Assembly: GCA_021613375.1 (NCBI GenBank)
Contig: CM038717.1
Span: 36,845,199 to 36,909,198, forward strand
DNA length: 64,000 nt
Origin: Megaleporinus macrocephalus
Lineage: Eukaryota; Chordata; Actinopteri; Characiformes; Anostomidae
Direction: 5' to 3'
Shown: positions 11,463 to 24,400 of the stretch, in pieces
How the letters are laid out: every line of letters begins with the position of its first letter
Numbering within the stretch: the stretch's first letter is position 1
Position numbers and translations under genes: made by a program
Notes under the pieces: generated by a model
Database searches by the model: none
The model's input: only the letters and a program-made list of their open reading frames with translations
What the model was told of the DNA's origin: nothing

Positions 11463-11924
11463 TTATGACAACAGTGAAAACATGTACATCGTTTAAATGA
11501 TATTGATTCACCATCAAGCATTAATTTATTTTTTTCAGAATATTCCTGAAAGATACTCCTATTGAGATATAATGGTAATGAAAACAATGAAAAGTGACAT
11601 TTAAAAAAGGAGAATTTAAAAAAATCACCGTCACACAAAGATTCATACTTCTGAATGAATGGACTTTATGAGAACACATGCAGCAGTTCTTCTTTTCCAA
11701 CTTTTAGCTAATGGTTTGAACAAGGTGTGGCAGAGCAGAGGAAACAGTAAAATGTGTAGAATATGTACTTGGACTGGTGCACACTGTGTCTAAAGAGAGC
11801 CAAAGAACTCTAGAACAGCCAATACACATGTCACATTTGTTATTAGCAAATACATCAATACAATAAGTCAATACACCATCAGTTCATTTCATAGGGCAAT
11901 TACAAAATTTAGATTTTGTGTTCC
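11463..11924. other. Unique sequence, no gene seen
   Basis: AT-rich. No RNA gene or repeat was recognised between the candidate exon and the decayed Tc1 copy. Confidence 0.4.
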
Positions 11925-12615
11925 TCCATCAATTTCTAGATTTTGATGTGTGTTTGGGATCATTATCTTGCTGAAAGCTCCAGCCAATGGCTGGGTTTCA
12001 GCCTTCTGACTGAGGGAGGCAGATTTGGAGCTAAAATATCCTGGTATTTAGTGGAATTCATTGGAATTCACCAAAGGTTTTAAAAAGAGCCTCAAAACCT
12101 GTAAACAACCCCAAGCCATCACTAACCCACCACTTTTTTTATATATACAGCCTCTTTTTACACCAAACTTGGTGTGCATGACCAAAAAGTTACAGTTAAG
12201 TTCAGGCACTTCATTGTTTGCATTCTCGTTTTAATGAACTCCTCCAAATAATCAACTGGTCCATGTTTTTTGGATTTTTTTTTATCACCTTGATGCTAAT
12301 TTCAAATTCTCATTTCAGTCCATGCACTAAAACACACACATACACACACTAGTGGTCAGTGAGCACACTTGCCGGGAGTGGTGAGCAGCCCTATAGTTAG
12401 TACCCAGGGAGCAGTTGGGACCAGTTTCCTGAACCGGCAAACTTCTGATTACAAGGTTCCCTAACTTTCACAACACAACTGCCCACATAACCTTATATTT
12501 ATATTCCAGTGAACAGGAAATGCTCATAGACAGTAGAGTTCCTGGAGACCAGGGCCAATAATTAAATTCAAATTTGATATTTTAATATTGTAAACATTTT
12601 TTAGGGGTGCCAATA
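11925..12615 (-). mobile_element. Highly decayed Tc1-like transposon
   Basis: The reverse strand at about 11940-11985 reads [14 protein letters not shown], the second catalytic Asp motif of Tc1 transposases. Adjacent sequence (about 12085-12135, AACAACCCCAAGCCATCACT) matches the next conserved nucleotide block. The family differs from the copy at 4.6-6.1 kb. GGGGTGCCAATAAAT near 12604 resembles a Tc1-type terminus. Many stops and indels; clearly dead. Ends are approximate. Confidence 0.75.
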
Positions 12616-14800
12616 AATATTTTGGATGATTAATTTGCACTTTGAGATGCCTGACTATATTTTTCTGGCAGATTCTGAAAAAGTTTGCTTAGATGTTCTG
12701 CTCAGGAGCTGTTTTTCTTTGTTTAGGGTGTCTTTAATAATATCAAATAGAATTGATATTTATAGATGGAAAGGAAAAACTGAAAGAAGTTTCTTAAAAG
12801 TTTATTAATGCTCAAAATTGAACCCTTTGATACATTGTGACATGGAGAAGTGAAGGTCCTAGAATATGTCAGAAGGTGTCCAAGTATTTAGATAATTGAT
12901 CAGGGGCCATTGTCAAAGAAGTATACCAAGATTGATTATGATTGACCTTTTGACCTTGGGTTTATAAGCTGCAGTCTTTGAACAAATAAGTTAAAGTACC
13001 AGAGGAGTACTTCTTTTTCCAACATAACATGTAATCACAGAGTACATCAGAACTGAACCGAAGAGCTGAACCAAATGACACCAGAATTTCCTTCGTAGAC
13101 CGCATAATAATAATATTATAGAATGTAAAAGGATTTTAGGTGTTTATAAGTGCAAAAGCACCCCTAAAGGCCTGGAGTACAATTTAAGACTGAAGTGACT
13201 TGTTGATAGATAAAAACCAAACTGAGTAAACATCAGTTAAGGATTGCAAAAGAATTATGTATATGTACACTTGCAATTACAAAGTTGTTTGGATCACTGC
13301 ACTGCATTATTATAACTAATTAGTTTGACAATAGGTTAAACTATATATGAAAAACACCTGTTTTCTAGAATAGTGCCCACTAGTGGTGAAATCTTTTAAA
13401 ACTTGACTGGTTGTTACAAAGTGCTTTCACAGACACCAAGTTTCATGATATTTGGAATTTGTCTTTACACTACAGTACACTGGCTTAAACAACAAAAGTT
13501 TAACATCCATAAAAAGACTTATAAGTTATTGAATCAACCGCAGTAATAATTGTGGCCTGCTTGCTATGTGTTTTCTAGGTGTTTAAAAGCCTGTAGTTAA
13601 ATTGCATATTTTTCTACCTTCATAATGTCCTATAGGGAGCTTAAAATCTTGGATGTGACAGAAGCCCCTTATCTATTTTCCGCCTTGCTTTGCCGTCCTC
13701 TGTTGATTTGCAGCTAATCTGTGACGGGAAACTCTAAAAGTGGCTGTTTTGCCGGAGTCCAAATACCAGAGATGACCCACCAGAGAGTCTTCCAGCTGAG
13801 GACAGGGAAATGTATGTTGTACAGCAAGACCAATAAGGGGCTGAGAAACTACACAATCTGTTCTAGACTCTTTCATCACAACCACATATCTCCTCCCCAT
13901 TCCCTTAGTTCTGTTTTACAAAGAGGTGAAACTTGTTTGCTCCATCCTGGCAGTTCAAACCATCAAGGCAAGAATTAAACTAATGTTTTCTTTTTATTTA
14001 AATATGCATTATGGTTCCTGAATAATTTAATAATTATTATTTGTTACAGTTATGTATGAGCTCGCTTTTTGTTCCTATTACAGCTTTACTGTTATATTAT
14101 ATTGCTAGCTTGCTTGTGTCAGACTGGAAATATCTTTCTCCTTAGAGAAGTTAAATGCACTGGTAAAAATCCATTTCATCCACAAATGCAGATTCAACAC
14201 TTAAATAAATACATTTAAAACTTCAGACTGCGTCTTTTCAAAAATATGCAATGAAAATATAGATGCGTTCATTTTCACACATGAATTATAATGCGACTAT
14301 GAAAAGCAAAGATATGTATTTATAAATTTAACAGAATTTGTACAAATGGCGGGCTGTGAGACACAGACTGGGATATATTTATTTGTGAATAGTAAAACTA
14401 ATTTGTTATGTGTGTGCAGTTGGTGAATTATCTTTTTACACATTTGTCAGGTGTTTTGAGATTAATCTCTCTCCATACTGTGGTATTTAAGGTGTAATGG
14501 TAAATTCGAACACTCTAATCTAACATCTTCATGTGAGTGATTTACTGAAGGTAATAAAGTGTATATAAGAAAGCTAGACAGCAGCTACTCACACGCAGAG
14601 CCTCAGCCTGTGCAGCTGCACCTTAGTGAAGATGCAAGCCATGTGAACAATAATTAGTGTAACACAGACGGGAGAGAGTGATAAGTACTAACAAGGAATG
14701 GTATGACCAAAAGTTCCATTGATGATCATTTTTATTGCATATAGTAAGCTTGTAAAGAAATCTTTGAATAGTTATTATCAATTAAATGTATAACCGAGAC
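12616..14800. other. 2.2 kb of unique AT-rich sequence
   Basis: No coding exon is supported. Open frames around 13673-13978 run on both strands and show no recognisable domain. Near 14570-14660 a more GC-rich patch with CTCAGCCTGTGCAGCTGCAC precedes the satellite. The first degenerate unit of the 85-bp satellite marks the right border. Confidence 0.4.
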
Positions 14801-17800
14801 CTTAACTAGTCATTGCACATGGCTAGTCGTTACATATGATCATAACTAATAAACATGATTTACTAGCCTTTATCTCCACTTAGCATCACACTGACTTACT
14901 TTCTTAACTAGTCATTACATATAACCATAACTAACACACGCTTTTCTAGCCTTCATCTCAACTCACCATCACACTGACTTACTTTCTTAACTAATCATTA
15001 CATATAACCATAACTAACATACACACTTTAATAGCCTTCATCTTAACTCACCATCACACTGACTTACTTTCTTAACTAGTCATTACATATAACCATAACT
15101 AACATACACGCTTTACTAGCCTTCATCTCAACTCACCATCACACTGACTTACTTTCTTAACTAGTCATTACATATAACCATAACTAACATACACGCTTTA
15201 CTAGCTTTCATCTCAACTCACCATCACACTGACTTACTTTCTTAACTAGTCATTACATATAACCATAACTGACATACACGCTTTACTAGCCTTCATCTCA
15301 ACTCACCATCACACTGACTTACTTTCTTAACTAGTCATTACATATGACCATAACTAACATACACGCTTTACTAGCCTTCATCTCAACTCACCATCACACT
15401 GACTTGCTTTCTTAACTAGTCATTACATATAACCATAACTAACATACACGCTTTACTAGCCTTTATCTCAACTCTCCATCACACTGACTTACTTTCTTAA
15501 CTAGTCATTACATATAACCATAATTAACATACACGCTTTACTAGCCTTCATCTCAACTCACCATCACACTGACTTACTTTCTTAACTAGTCATTACATAT
15601 AACCATAACTAACATACACGCTTTACTAGCCTTCATTTCAACTCACCATCACACTGACTTACTTTCTTAACTAGTCATTACATATAACCATAACTAACAT
15701 ACACGCTTTACTAGCTTTCATCTCAACTCACCATCACACTGACTTACTTTCTTAACTAGTCATTACATATAACCATAACTAACATACACACTTTACTAGC
15801 CTTCATCTCAACTCACCATCACACTGACTTACTTTCTTAACTAGTCATTACATATAACCATAACTAACGTACACGCTTTACTAGCTTTCATCTCAACTCA
15901 CCATCACACTGACTTACATTCTTAACTAGTCATTACATATAACCATAACTAACATACACACTTCACTAGCCTTCATCTCAACTCACCATCACACTGACTT
16001 ACTTTCTTAACTAGTCATTACATATAACCATAACTAACATACACACTTTACTAGCCTTCATCTCTACTCACCATCACACTGACTTACTTTCTTAACTAGT
16101 CATTACATATAACCATAACTAACATACACGCTTTACTAGCCTTCATCTCAACTCACCATCACACTGACTTGCTTTCTTAACTAGTCATTACATATAACCA
16201 TAACTAACATACACACTTTACTAGCCTTCATCTCTACTCACCATCACACTGACTTACTTTCTTAACTAGTCATTACATATAACCATAACTAACATACACG
16301 CTTTACTAGCCTTCATCTCAACTCACCATCACACTGACTTGCTTTCTTAACTAGTCATTACATATAACCATAACTAACATACACGCTTTACTAGCCTTCA
16401 TCTCAACTCACCATCACACTGACTTACTTTCTTAACTAGTCATTACATATAACCATAATTAACATACACACTTTACTAGCTTTCATCTCAACTCACCATC
16501 ACACTGACTTACTTTCTTAACTAGTCATTACATATAACCATAACATACACACTTTACTAGTCTTCATCTCAACTCTCCATCACACTGACTTACTTTCTTA
16601 ACTAGTCATTACATATAACCATAATTAACATACACGCTTTACTAGCCTTCATCTCAACTCACCATCACACTGACTTACTTTCTTAACTAGTCATTACATA
16701 TAACCATAACTAACATACACGCTTTACTAGCCTTCATCTCAACTCTCCATCACACTGACTTACTTTCTTAACTAGTCATTACATATAACCATAACTAACA
16801 TACACGCTTTACTAGCTTTCATCTCAACTCACCATCACACTGACTTACTTTCTTAACTAGTCATTACATATAACCATAACTAACATACACACTTTACTAG
16901 CCTTCATCTCAACTCACCATCACACTGACTTACTTTCTTAACTAGTCATTACATAAAACCATAACTAACATACACGCTTTACTAGCCTTCATCTCCACTC
17001 ACCATCACACTGACTTACTTTCTTAACTAGTCATTACATATAACCATAACTAACATACACGCTTTACTAGCCTTCATCTCAACTCACCATCACACTGACT
17101 TACTTTCTTAACTAGTCATTACATATAACCATAATTAACATACACGCTTTACTAGCCTTCATCTCAACTCACCATCACACTGACTTGCTTTCTTAACTAG
17201 TCATTACATATAACCATAACTAACATACACGCTTTACTAGCCTTCATCTCCACTCACCATCACACTGACTTACTTTCTTAACTAGTCATTACATATAACC
17301 ATAACTAACGTACACGCTTTACTAGCTTTCATCTCAACTCACCATCACACTGACTTGCTTTCTTAACTAGTCATTACATATAACAATAACTAACATACAC
17401 GCTTTACTAGCCTTCATCTCAACTCACCATCACACTGACTTACTTTCTTAACTAGTCATTACATATAACCATAATTAACATACACACTTTACTAGCTTTC
17501 ATCTCAACTCACCATCACACTGACTTACTTTCTTAACTAGTCATTACATATAACCATAACATACACACTTTACTAGTCTTCATCTCAACTCACCATCACA
17601 CTGACTTACTTTCTTAACTAGTCATTACATATAACCATAACATACACACTTTACTAGCCTTCATCTCAACTCACCATCACACTGACTTACTTTCTTAACT
17701 AGTCATTACATATAACCATAACTAACATACACGCTTTACTAGCCTTCATCTCAACTCACCATCACACTGACTTACTTTCTTAACTAGTCATTACATATTA

Positions 17801-18416
17801 CCATAACTAACATACACGCTTTACTAGCCTTCATCTCAACTCACCATCACACTGACTTACTTTCTTAACTAGTCATTACATATAACCATAACTAACATAC
17901 ACGCTTTACTAGCCTTCATCTCAACTCTCCATCACACTGACTTACTTTCTTAACTAGTCATTACATATGACCATAACTAACATACACACTTTACTAGCCT
18001 TCATCTCAACTCACCATCACACTGACTTACTTTCTTAACTAGTCATTACATATAACCATAACTAACATACACACTTTACTAGCCTTCATCTCAACTCACC
18101 ATCACACTGACTTACTTTCTTAACTAGTCATTACATATGACCATAACTAACATACACGCTTTACTAGCCTTCATCTTAACTCACCATCACACTGACTTAC
18201 TTTCTTAACTAGCCATTACATATAACCATAACATACATGCTTTACTAGCCTTTATCTCAACTCACCATCACACTGACTTACTTTTTTAACTAGTCATTAC
18301 ATATAACCATAACTAACATACACACTTTACTAGCCTTCATCTCAACTCACCATCACACTGACTTACTTTCTTAACTAGTCATTACATATAACCATAACTA
18401 ACATACACGCTTTACT
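14801..18416 (+). repeat. 85-bp satellite array, about 42 copies
   Basis: The unit contains TTAACTAGTCATTACATATA, ACATACACGCTTTACTAGCC and CACCATCACACTGACTTAC, with an exact 85-bp period over most of the array. Several units lack 4 bp within CATAACTAACATAC, giving 81 bp. The first two or three units are diverged and the rest are homogeneous, as expected for unequal exchange. No coding potential. Confidence 0.98.
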
Positions 18417-21400
18417 AGTGTGTGTGTGTATGTGGTCTGCTGGGAGCAGTGTGTAGAGTTTAAGTGTGTGTGTGTGTGGTCTGCTGGGAGCAGTGTGTAG
18501 AGTTTAAGTGTGTGTGTATGTGGTCTGCTGGGAGCAGTGTGTAGAGTTTAAGTGTGTGTGTATGTGGTCTGCTGGGAGCAGTGTGTAGAGTTTAAGTGTG
18601 TGTGTATGTGGTCTGCTGGGAGCAGTGTGTAGAGTTTAAGTGTGTGTGTGTATGTGGACTGCTGGGAGCAGTGTGTAGAGTTTAAGTGTGTGTGTATGTG
18701 GACTGCTGGGAGCAGTGTGTAGAGTTTAAGTGTGTGTGTATGTGGTCTGCTGGGAGCAGTGTGTAGAGTTTAAGTGTGTGTGTGTATGTGGTCTGCTGGG
18801 AGCAGTGTGTAGAGTTTAAGTGTGTGTGTGTATGTGGTCTGCTGGGAGCAGTGTGTAGAGTTTAAGTGTGTGTGTGTATGGTCTGCTGGGAGCAGTGTGT
18901 AGAGTTTAAGTGTGTGTGTGTATGTGGTCTGCTGGGAGCAGTGTGTAGAGTTTAAGTGTGTGTGTATGTGGTCTGCTGGGAGCAGTGTGTAGAGTTTAAG
19001 TGTGTGTGTATGTGGTCTGCTGGGAGCAGTGTGTAGAGTTTAAGTGTGTGTGTATGTGGTCTGCTGGGAGCAGTGTGTAGAGTTTAAGTGTGTGTGTGTA
19101 TGTGGACTGCTGGGAGCAGTGTGTAGAGTTTAAGTGTGTGTGTATGTGGACTGCTGGGAGCAGTGTGTAGAGTTTAAGTGTGTGTGTATGTGGTCTGCTG
19201 GGAGCAGTGTGTAGAGTTTAAGTGTGTGTGTGTATGTGGTCTGCTGGGAGCAGTTTGTAGAGTTTAAGTGTGTGTGTGTGTGTGGTCTGCTGGGAGCAGT
19301 GTGTAGAGTTTGAGTGTGTGTGTATGTGGTCTGCTGGGAGCAGTGTGTAGAGTTTAAGTGTGTGTGTGTGTGGTCTGCTGGGAGCAGTGTGTAGAGTTTA
19401 AGTGTGTGTGTGTATGTGGTCTGCTGGGAGCAGTGTGTAGAGTTTAAGTGTGTGTGTGTGTGGTCTGCTGGGAGCAGTATGTAGAGTTTAAGTGTGTGTG
19501 TGTGGTCTGCTGGGAGCAATGTGTAGAGTTTAAGTGTGTGTGTGTATGTGGTCTGCTGGGAGCAGTGTGTAGAGTTTAAGTGTGTGTGTGTGGTCTGCTG
19601 GGAGCAGTGTGTAGAGTTTAAGTGTTTGTGTATGTGGTCTGCTGGGAGCAGTGTGTAGAGTTTAAGTGTGTGTGTGTATGTGGTCTGCTGGGAGCAGTGT
19701 GTAGAGTTTAAGTGTGTGTGTATGTGGTCTGCTGGGAGCAGTGTGTAGAGTTTAAGTGTGTGTGTGTATGTGGTCTGCTGGGAGCAGTGTGTAGAGTTTA
19801 AGTGTGTGTGTGTGTGGTCTGCTGGGAGCAGTGTGTAGAGTTTAAGTGTGTGTGTATGTGGTCTGCTGGGAGCAGTGTGTAGAGTTTAAGTGTGTGTGTG
19901 TATGTGGTCTGCTGGGAGCAGTGTGTAGAGTTTAAGTGTGTGTGTGTATGTGGTCTGCTGGGAGCAGTGTGTAGAGTTTAAGTGTGTGTGTGTGTGGTCT
20001 GCTGGGAGCAGTGTGTAGAGTTTAAGTGTGTGTGTATGTGGTCTGCTGGGAGCAGTGTGTAGAGTTTAAGTGTGTGTGTGTGTGGTCTGCTGGGAGCAGC
20101 GTGTAGACTTTAAGTGTGTGTGTATGTGGTCTGCTGGGAGCAGTATGTAGAGTTTAAGTGTGTGTGTGTGGTCTGCTGGGAGCAGTGTGTAGAGTTTAAG
20201 TGTGTGTGTGTATGTGGTCTGCTGGGAGCAGTGTGTAGAGTTTAAGTGTGTGTGTGTGTGTGGTCTGCTGGGAGCAGTGTGTAGAGTTTAAGTGTGTGTG
20301 TATGTGGTCTGCTGGGAGCAGTGTGTAGAGTTTAAGTGTGTGTGTGTGTGTGTGGTCTGCTGGGAGCAGTGTGTAGAGATTACGTGTGTGTGTATGTGGT
20401 CTGCTGGGAGCAGTGTGTAGAGTTTAAGTGTGTGTGTATGTGGTCTGCTGGGAGCAGTGTGTAGAGTTTAAGTGTGTGTGTGTATGTGGACTGCTGGGAG
20501 CAGTGTGTAGAGTTTAAGTATGTGTGTATGTGGACTGCTGGGAGCAGTGTGTAGAGTTTAAGTGTGTGTGTATGTGGTCTGCTGGGAGCAGTGTGTAGAG
20601 TTTAAGTGTGTGTGTGTATGTGGTCTGCTGGGAGCAGTGTGTAGAGTTTGAGTGTGTGTGTATGTGGTCTGCTGGGAGCAGTGTGTAGAGTTTAAGTGTG
20701 TGTGTGTGTGGTCTGCTGGGAGCAGTGTGTAGAGTTTAAGTGTGTGTGTGTGTGGTCTGCTGGGAGCAGTGTGTAGAGTTTAAGTGTGTGTGTGTATGGT
20801 CTGCTGGGAGCAGTGTGTAGAGTTTAAGTGTGTGTGTGTATGTGGTCTGCTGGGAGCAGTGTGTAGAGTTTAAGTGTGTGTGTATGTTGTCTGCTGGGAG
20901 CAGTGTGTAGAGTTTAAGTGTGTGTGTATGTGGTCTGCTGGGAGCAGTGTGTAGAGTTTAAGTGTGTGTGTATGTGGTCTGCTGGGAGCAGTGTGTAGAG
21001 TTTAAGTGTGTGTGTGTATGTGGACTGCTGGGAGCAGTGTGTAGAGTTTAAGTGTGTGTGTATGTGGTCTGCTGGGAGCAGTGTGTAGAGTTTAAGTGTG
21101 TGTGTATGTGGTCTGCTGGGAGCAGTGTGTAGAGTTTAAGTGTGTGTGTGTATGTGGTCTGCTGGGAGCAGTGTGTAGAGTTTAAGTGTGTGTGTGTGTG
21201 GTCTGCTGGGAGCAGTGTGTAGAGTTTACGTGTGTGTGTATGTGGTCTGCTGGGAGCAGTGTGTAGAGTTTAAGTGTGTGTGTATGTGGTCTGCTGGGAG
21301 CAGTGTGTAGAGTTTAAGTGTGTGTGTGTATGTGGACTGCTGGGAGCAGTGTGTAGAGTTTAAGTGTGTGTGTATGTGGACTGCTGGGAGCAGTGTGTAG

Positions 21401-24400
21401 AGTTTAAGTGTGTGTGTATGTGGTCTGCTGGGAGCAGTGTGTAGAGTTTAAGTGTGTGTGTGTGTATGTGGTCTGCTGGGAGCAGTGTGTAGAGTTTGAG
21501 TGTGTGTGTATGTGGTCTGCTGGGAGCAGTGTGTAGAGTTTAAGTGTGTGTGTGTGGTCTGCTGGGAGCAGTGTGTAGAGTTTAAGTGTGTGTGTGTGGT
21601 CTGCTGGGAGCAGTGTGTAGAGTTTAAGTGTGTGTGTGTATGGTCTGCTGGGAGCAGTGTGTAGAGTTTAAGTGTGTGTGTGTATGTGGTCTGCTGGGAG
21701 CAGTGTGTAGAGTTTAAGTGTGTGTGTATGTGGTCTGCTGGGAGCAGTGTGTAGAGTTTAAGTGTGTGTGTATGTGGTCTGCTGGGAGCAGTGTGTAGAG
21801 TTTAAGTGTGTGTGTATGTGGTCTGCTGGGAGCAGTGTGTAGAGTTTAAGTGTGTGTGTGTATGTGGACTGCTGGGAGCAGTGTGTAGAGTTTAAGTGTG
21901 TGTGTATGTGGACTGCTGGGAGCAGTGTGTAGAGTTTAAGTGTGTGTGTATGTGGTCTGCTGGGAGCAGTGTGTAGAGTTTAAGTGTGTGTGTGGTCTGC
22001 TGGGAGCAGCGTGTAGAGTTTAAGTGTGTGTGTGTGTGTGGTCTGCTGGGAGCAGTTTGTAGAGTTTAAGTGTGTGTGTGTGTGTGGTCTGCTGGGAGCA
22101 GTGTGTAGAGTTTGAGTGTGTGTGTATGTGGTCTGCTGGGAGCAGCGTGTAGAGTTTAAGTGTGTGTGTGTGTGTGGTCTGCTGGGAGCAGCGTGTAGAG
22201 TTTAAGTGTGTGTGTGTGGTCTGCTGGGAGCAGTGTGTAGAGTTTACGTGTGTGTGTGTGTGGTCTGCTGGGAGAAGTATGTAGAGTTTAAGTGTGTGTG
22301 TGTGGTCTGCTGGGAGCAGTGTGTAGAGTTTAAGTGTGTGTGTGTATGTGGTCTGCTGGGAGCAGTGTGTAGAGTTTAAGTGTGTGTGTGTGTGGTCTGC
22401 TGGGAGCAGTGTGTAGAGTTTAAGTGTGTGTGTGTGTGGTCTGCTGGGAGCAGTGTGTAGAGTTTAAGTGTGTGTGTATGTGGTCTGCTGGGAGCAGTGT
22501 GTAGAGTTTAAGTGTGTGTGTATGTGGTCTGCTGGGAGCAGTGTGTAGAGTTTAAGTGTGTGTGTGTATGTGGTCTGCTGGGAGCAGTGTGTAGAGTTTA
22601 AGTGTGTGTGTGTGTGGTCTGCTGGGAGCAGTGTGTAGAGTTTAAGTGTGTGTGTATGTGGTCTGCTGGGAGCAGTGTGTAGAGTTTAAGTGTGTGTGTA
22701 TGTGGTCTGCTGGGAGCAGTGTGTAGAGTTTAAGTGTGTGTGTGTATGTGGTCTGCTGGGAGCAGTGTGTAGAGTTTAAGTGTGTGTGTATGTGGTCTGC
22801 TGGGAGCAGTGTGTAGAGTTTAAGTGTGTGTGTGTATGTGGTCTGCTGGGAGCAGTGTGTAGAGTTTAAGTGTGTGTGTGTATGTGGTCTGCTGGGAGCA
22901 GTGTGTAGAGTTTAAGTGTGTGTGTGTATGTGGTCTGCTGGGAGCAGTGTGTAGAGTTTAAGTGTGTGTGTGTGTGGTCTGCTGGGAGCAGTGTGTAGAG
23001 TTTAAGTGTGTGTGTATGTGGTCTGCTGGGAGCAGTGTGTAGAGTTTAAGTGTGTGTGTGTGTGGTCTGCTGGGAGCAGCGTGTAGACTTTAAGTGTGTG
23101 TGTATGTGGTCTGCTGGGAGCAGTATGTAGAGTTTAAGTGTGTGTGTGTGGTCTGCTGGGAGCAGTGTGTAGAGTTTAAGTGTGTGTGTGTATGTGGTCT
23201 GCTGGGAGCAGTGTGTAGAGTTTAAGTGTGTGTGTGTGTGTGGTCTGCTGGGAGCAGTGTGTAGAGTTTAAGTGTGTGTGTATGTGGTCTGCTGGGAGCA
23301 GTGTGTAGAGTTTAAGTGTGTGTGTGTGTGTGTGGTCTGCTGGGAGCAGTGTGTAGAGTTTACGTGTGTGTGTATGTGGTCTGCTGGGAGCAGTGTGTAG
23401 AGTTTAAGTGTGTGTGTATGTGGTCTGCTGGGAGCAGTGTGTAGAGTTTAAGTGTGTGTGTGTATGTGGACTGCTGGGAGCAGTGTGTAGAATTTAAGTA
23501 TGTGTGTATGTGGACTGCTGGGAGCAGTGTGTAGAGTTTAAGTGTGTGTGTATGTGGTCTGCTGGGAGCAGTGTGTAGAGTTTAAGTGTGTGTGTGTATG
23601 TGGTCTGCTGGGAGCAGTGTGTAGAGTTTGAGTGTGTGTGTATGTGGTCTGCTGGGAGCAGTGTGTAGAGTTTAAGTGTGTGTGTGTGTGTGGTCTGCTG
23701 GGAGCAGTGTGTAGAGTTTAAGTGTGTGTGTGTGTGGTCTGCTGGGAGCAGTGTGTAGAGTTTAAGTGTGTGTGTGTATGGTCTGCTGGGAGCAGTGTGT
23801 AGAGTTTAAGTGTGTGTGTGTATGTGGTCTGCTGGGAGCAGTGTGTAGAGTTTAAGTGTGTGTGTATGTGGTCTGCTGGGAGCAGTGTGTAGAGTTTAAG
23901 TGTGTGTGTATGTGGTCTGCTGGGAGCAGTGTGTAGAGTTTAAGTGTGTGTGTGTATGTGGACTGCTGGGAGCAGTGTGTAGAGTTTAAGTGTGTGTGTA
24001 TGTGGTCTGCTGGGAGCAGTGTGTAGAGTTTAAGTGTGTGTGTATGTGGTCTGCTGGGAGCAGTGTGTAGAGTTTAAGTGTGTGTGTGTATGTGGTCTGC
24101 TGGGAGCAGTGTGTAGAGTTTAAGTGTGTGTGTGTGTGTGGTCTGCTGGGAGCAGTGTGTAGAGTTTACGTGTGTGTGTATGTGGTCTGCTGGGAGCAGT
24201 GTGTAGAGTTTAAGTGTGTGTGTATGTGGTCTGCTGGGAGCAGTGTGTAGAGTTTAAGTGTGTGTGTGTATGTGGACTGCTGGGAGCAGTGTGTAGAGTT
24301 TAAGTGTGTGTGTATGTGGACTGCTGGGAGCAGTGTGTAGAGTTTAAGTGTGTGTGTGTGTGGTCTGCTGGGAGCAGTGTGTAGAGTTTAAGTGTGTGTG

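Noticed and set aside
13673..13978. Overlapping frames of 75 and 85 codons on opposite strands
   Set aside because: No recognisable domain, no convincing splice sites, and both strands open, so chance is likely.
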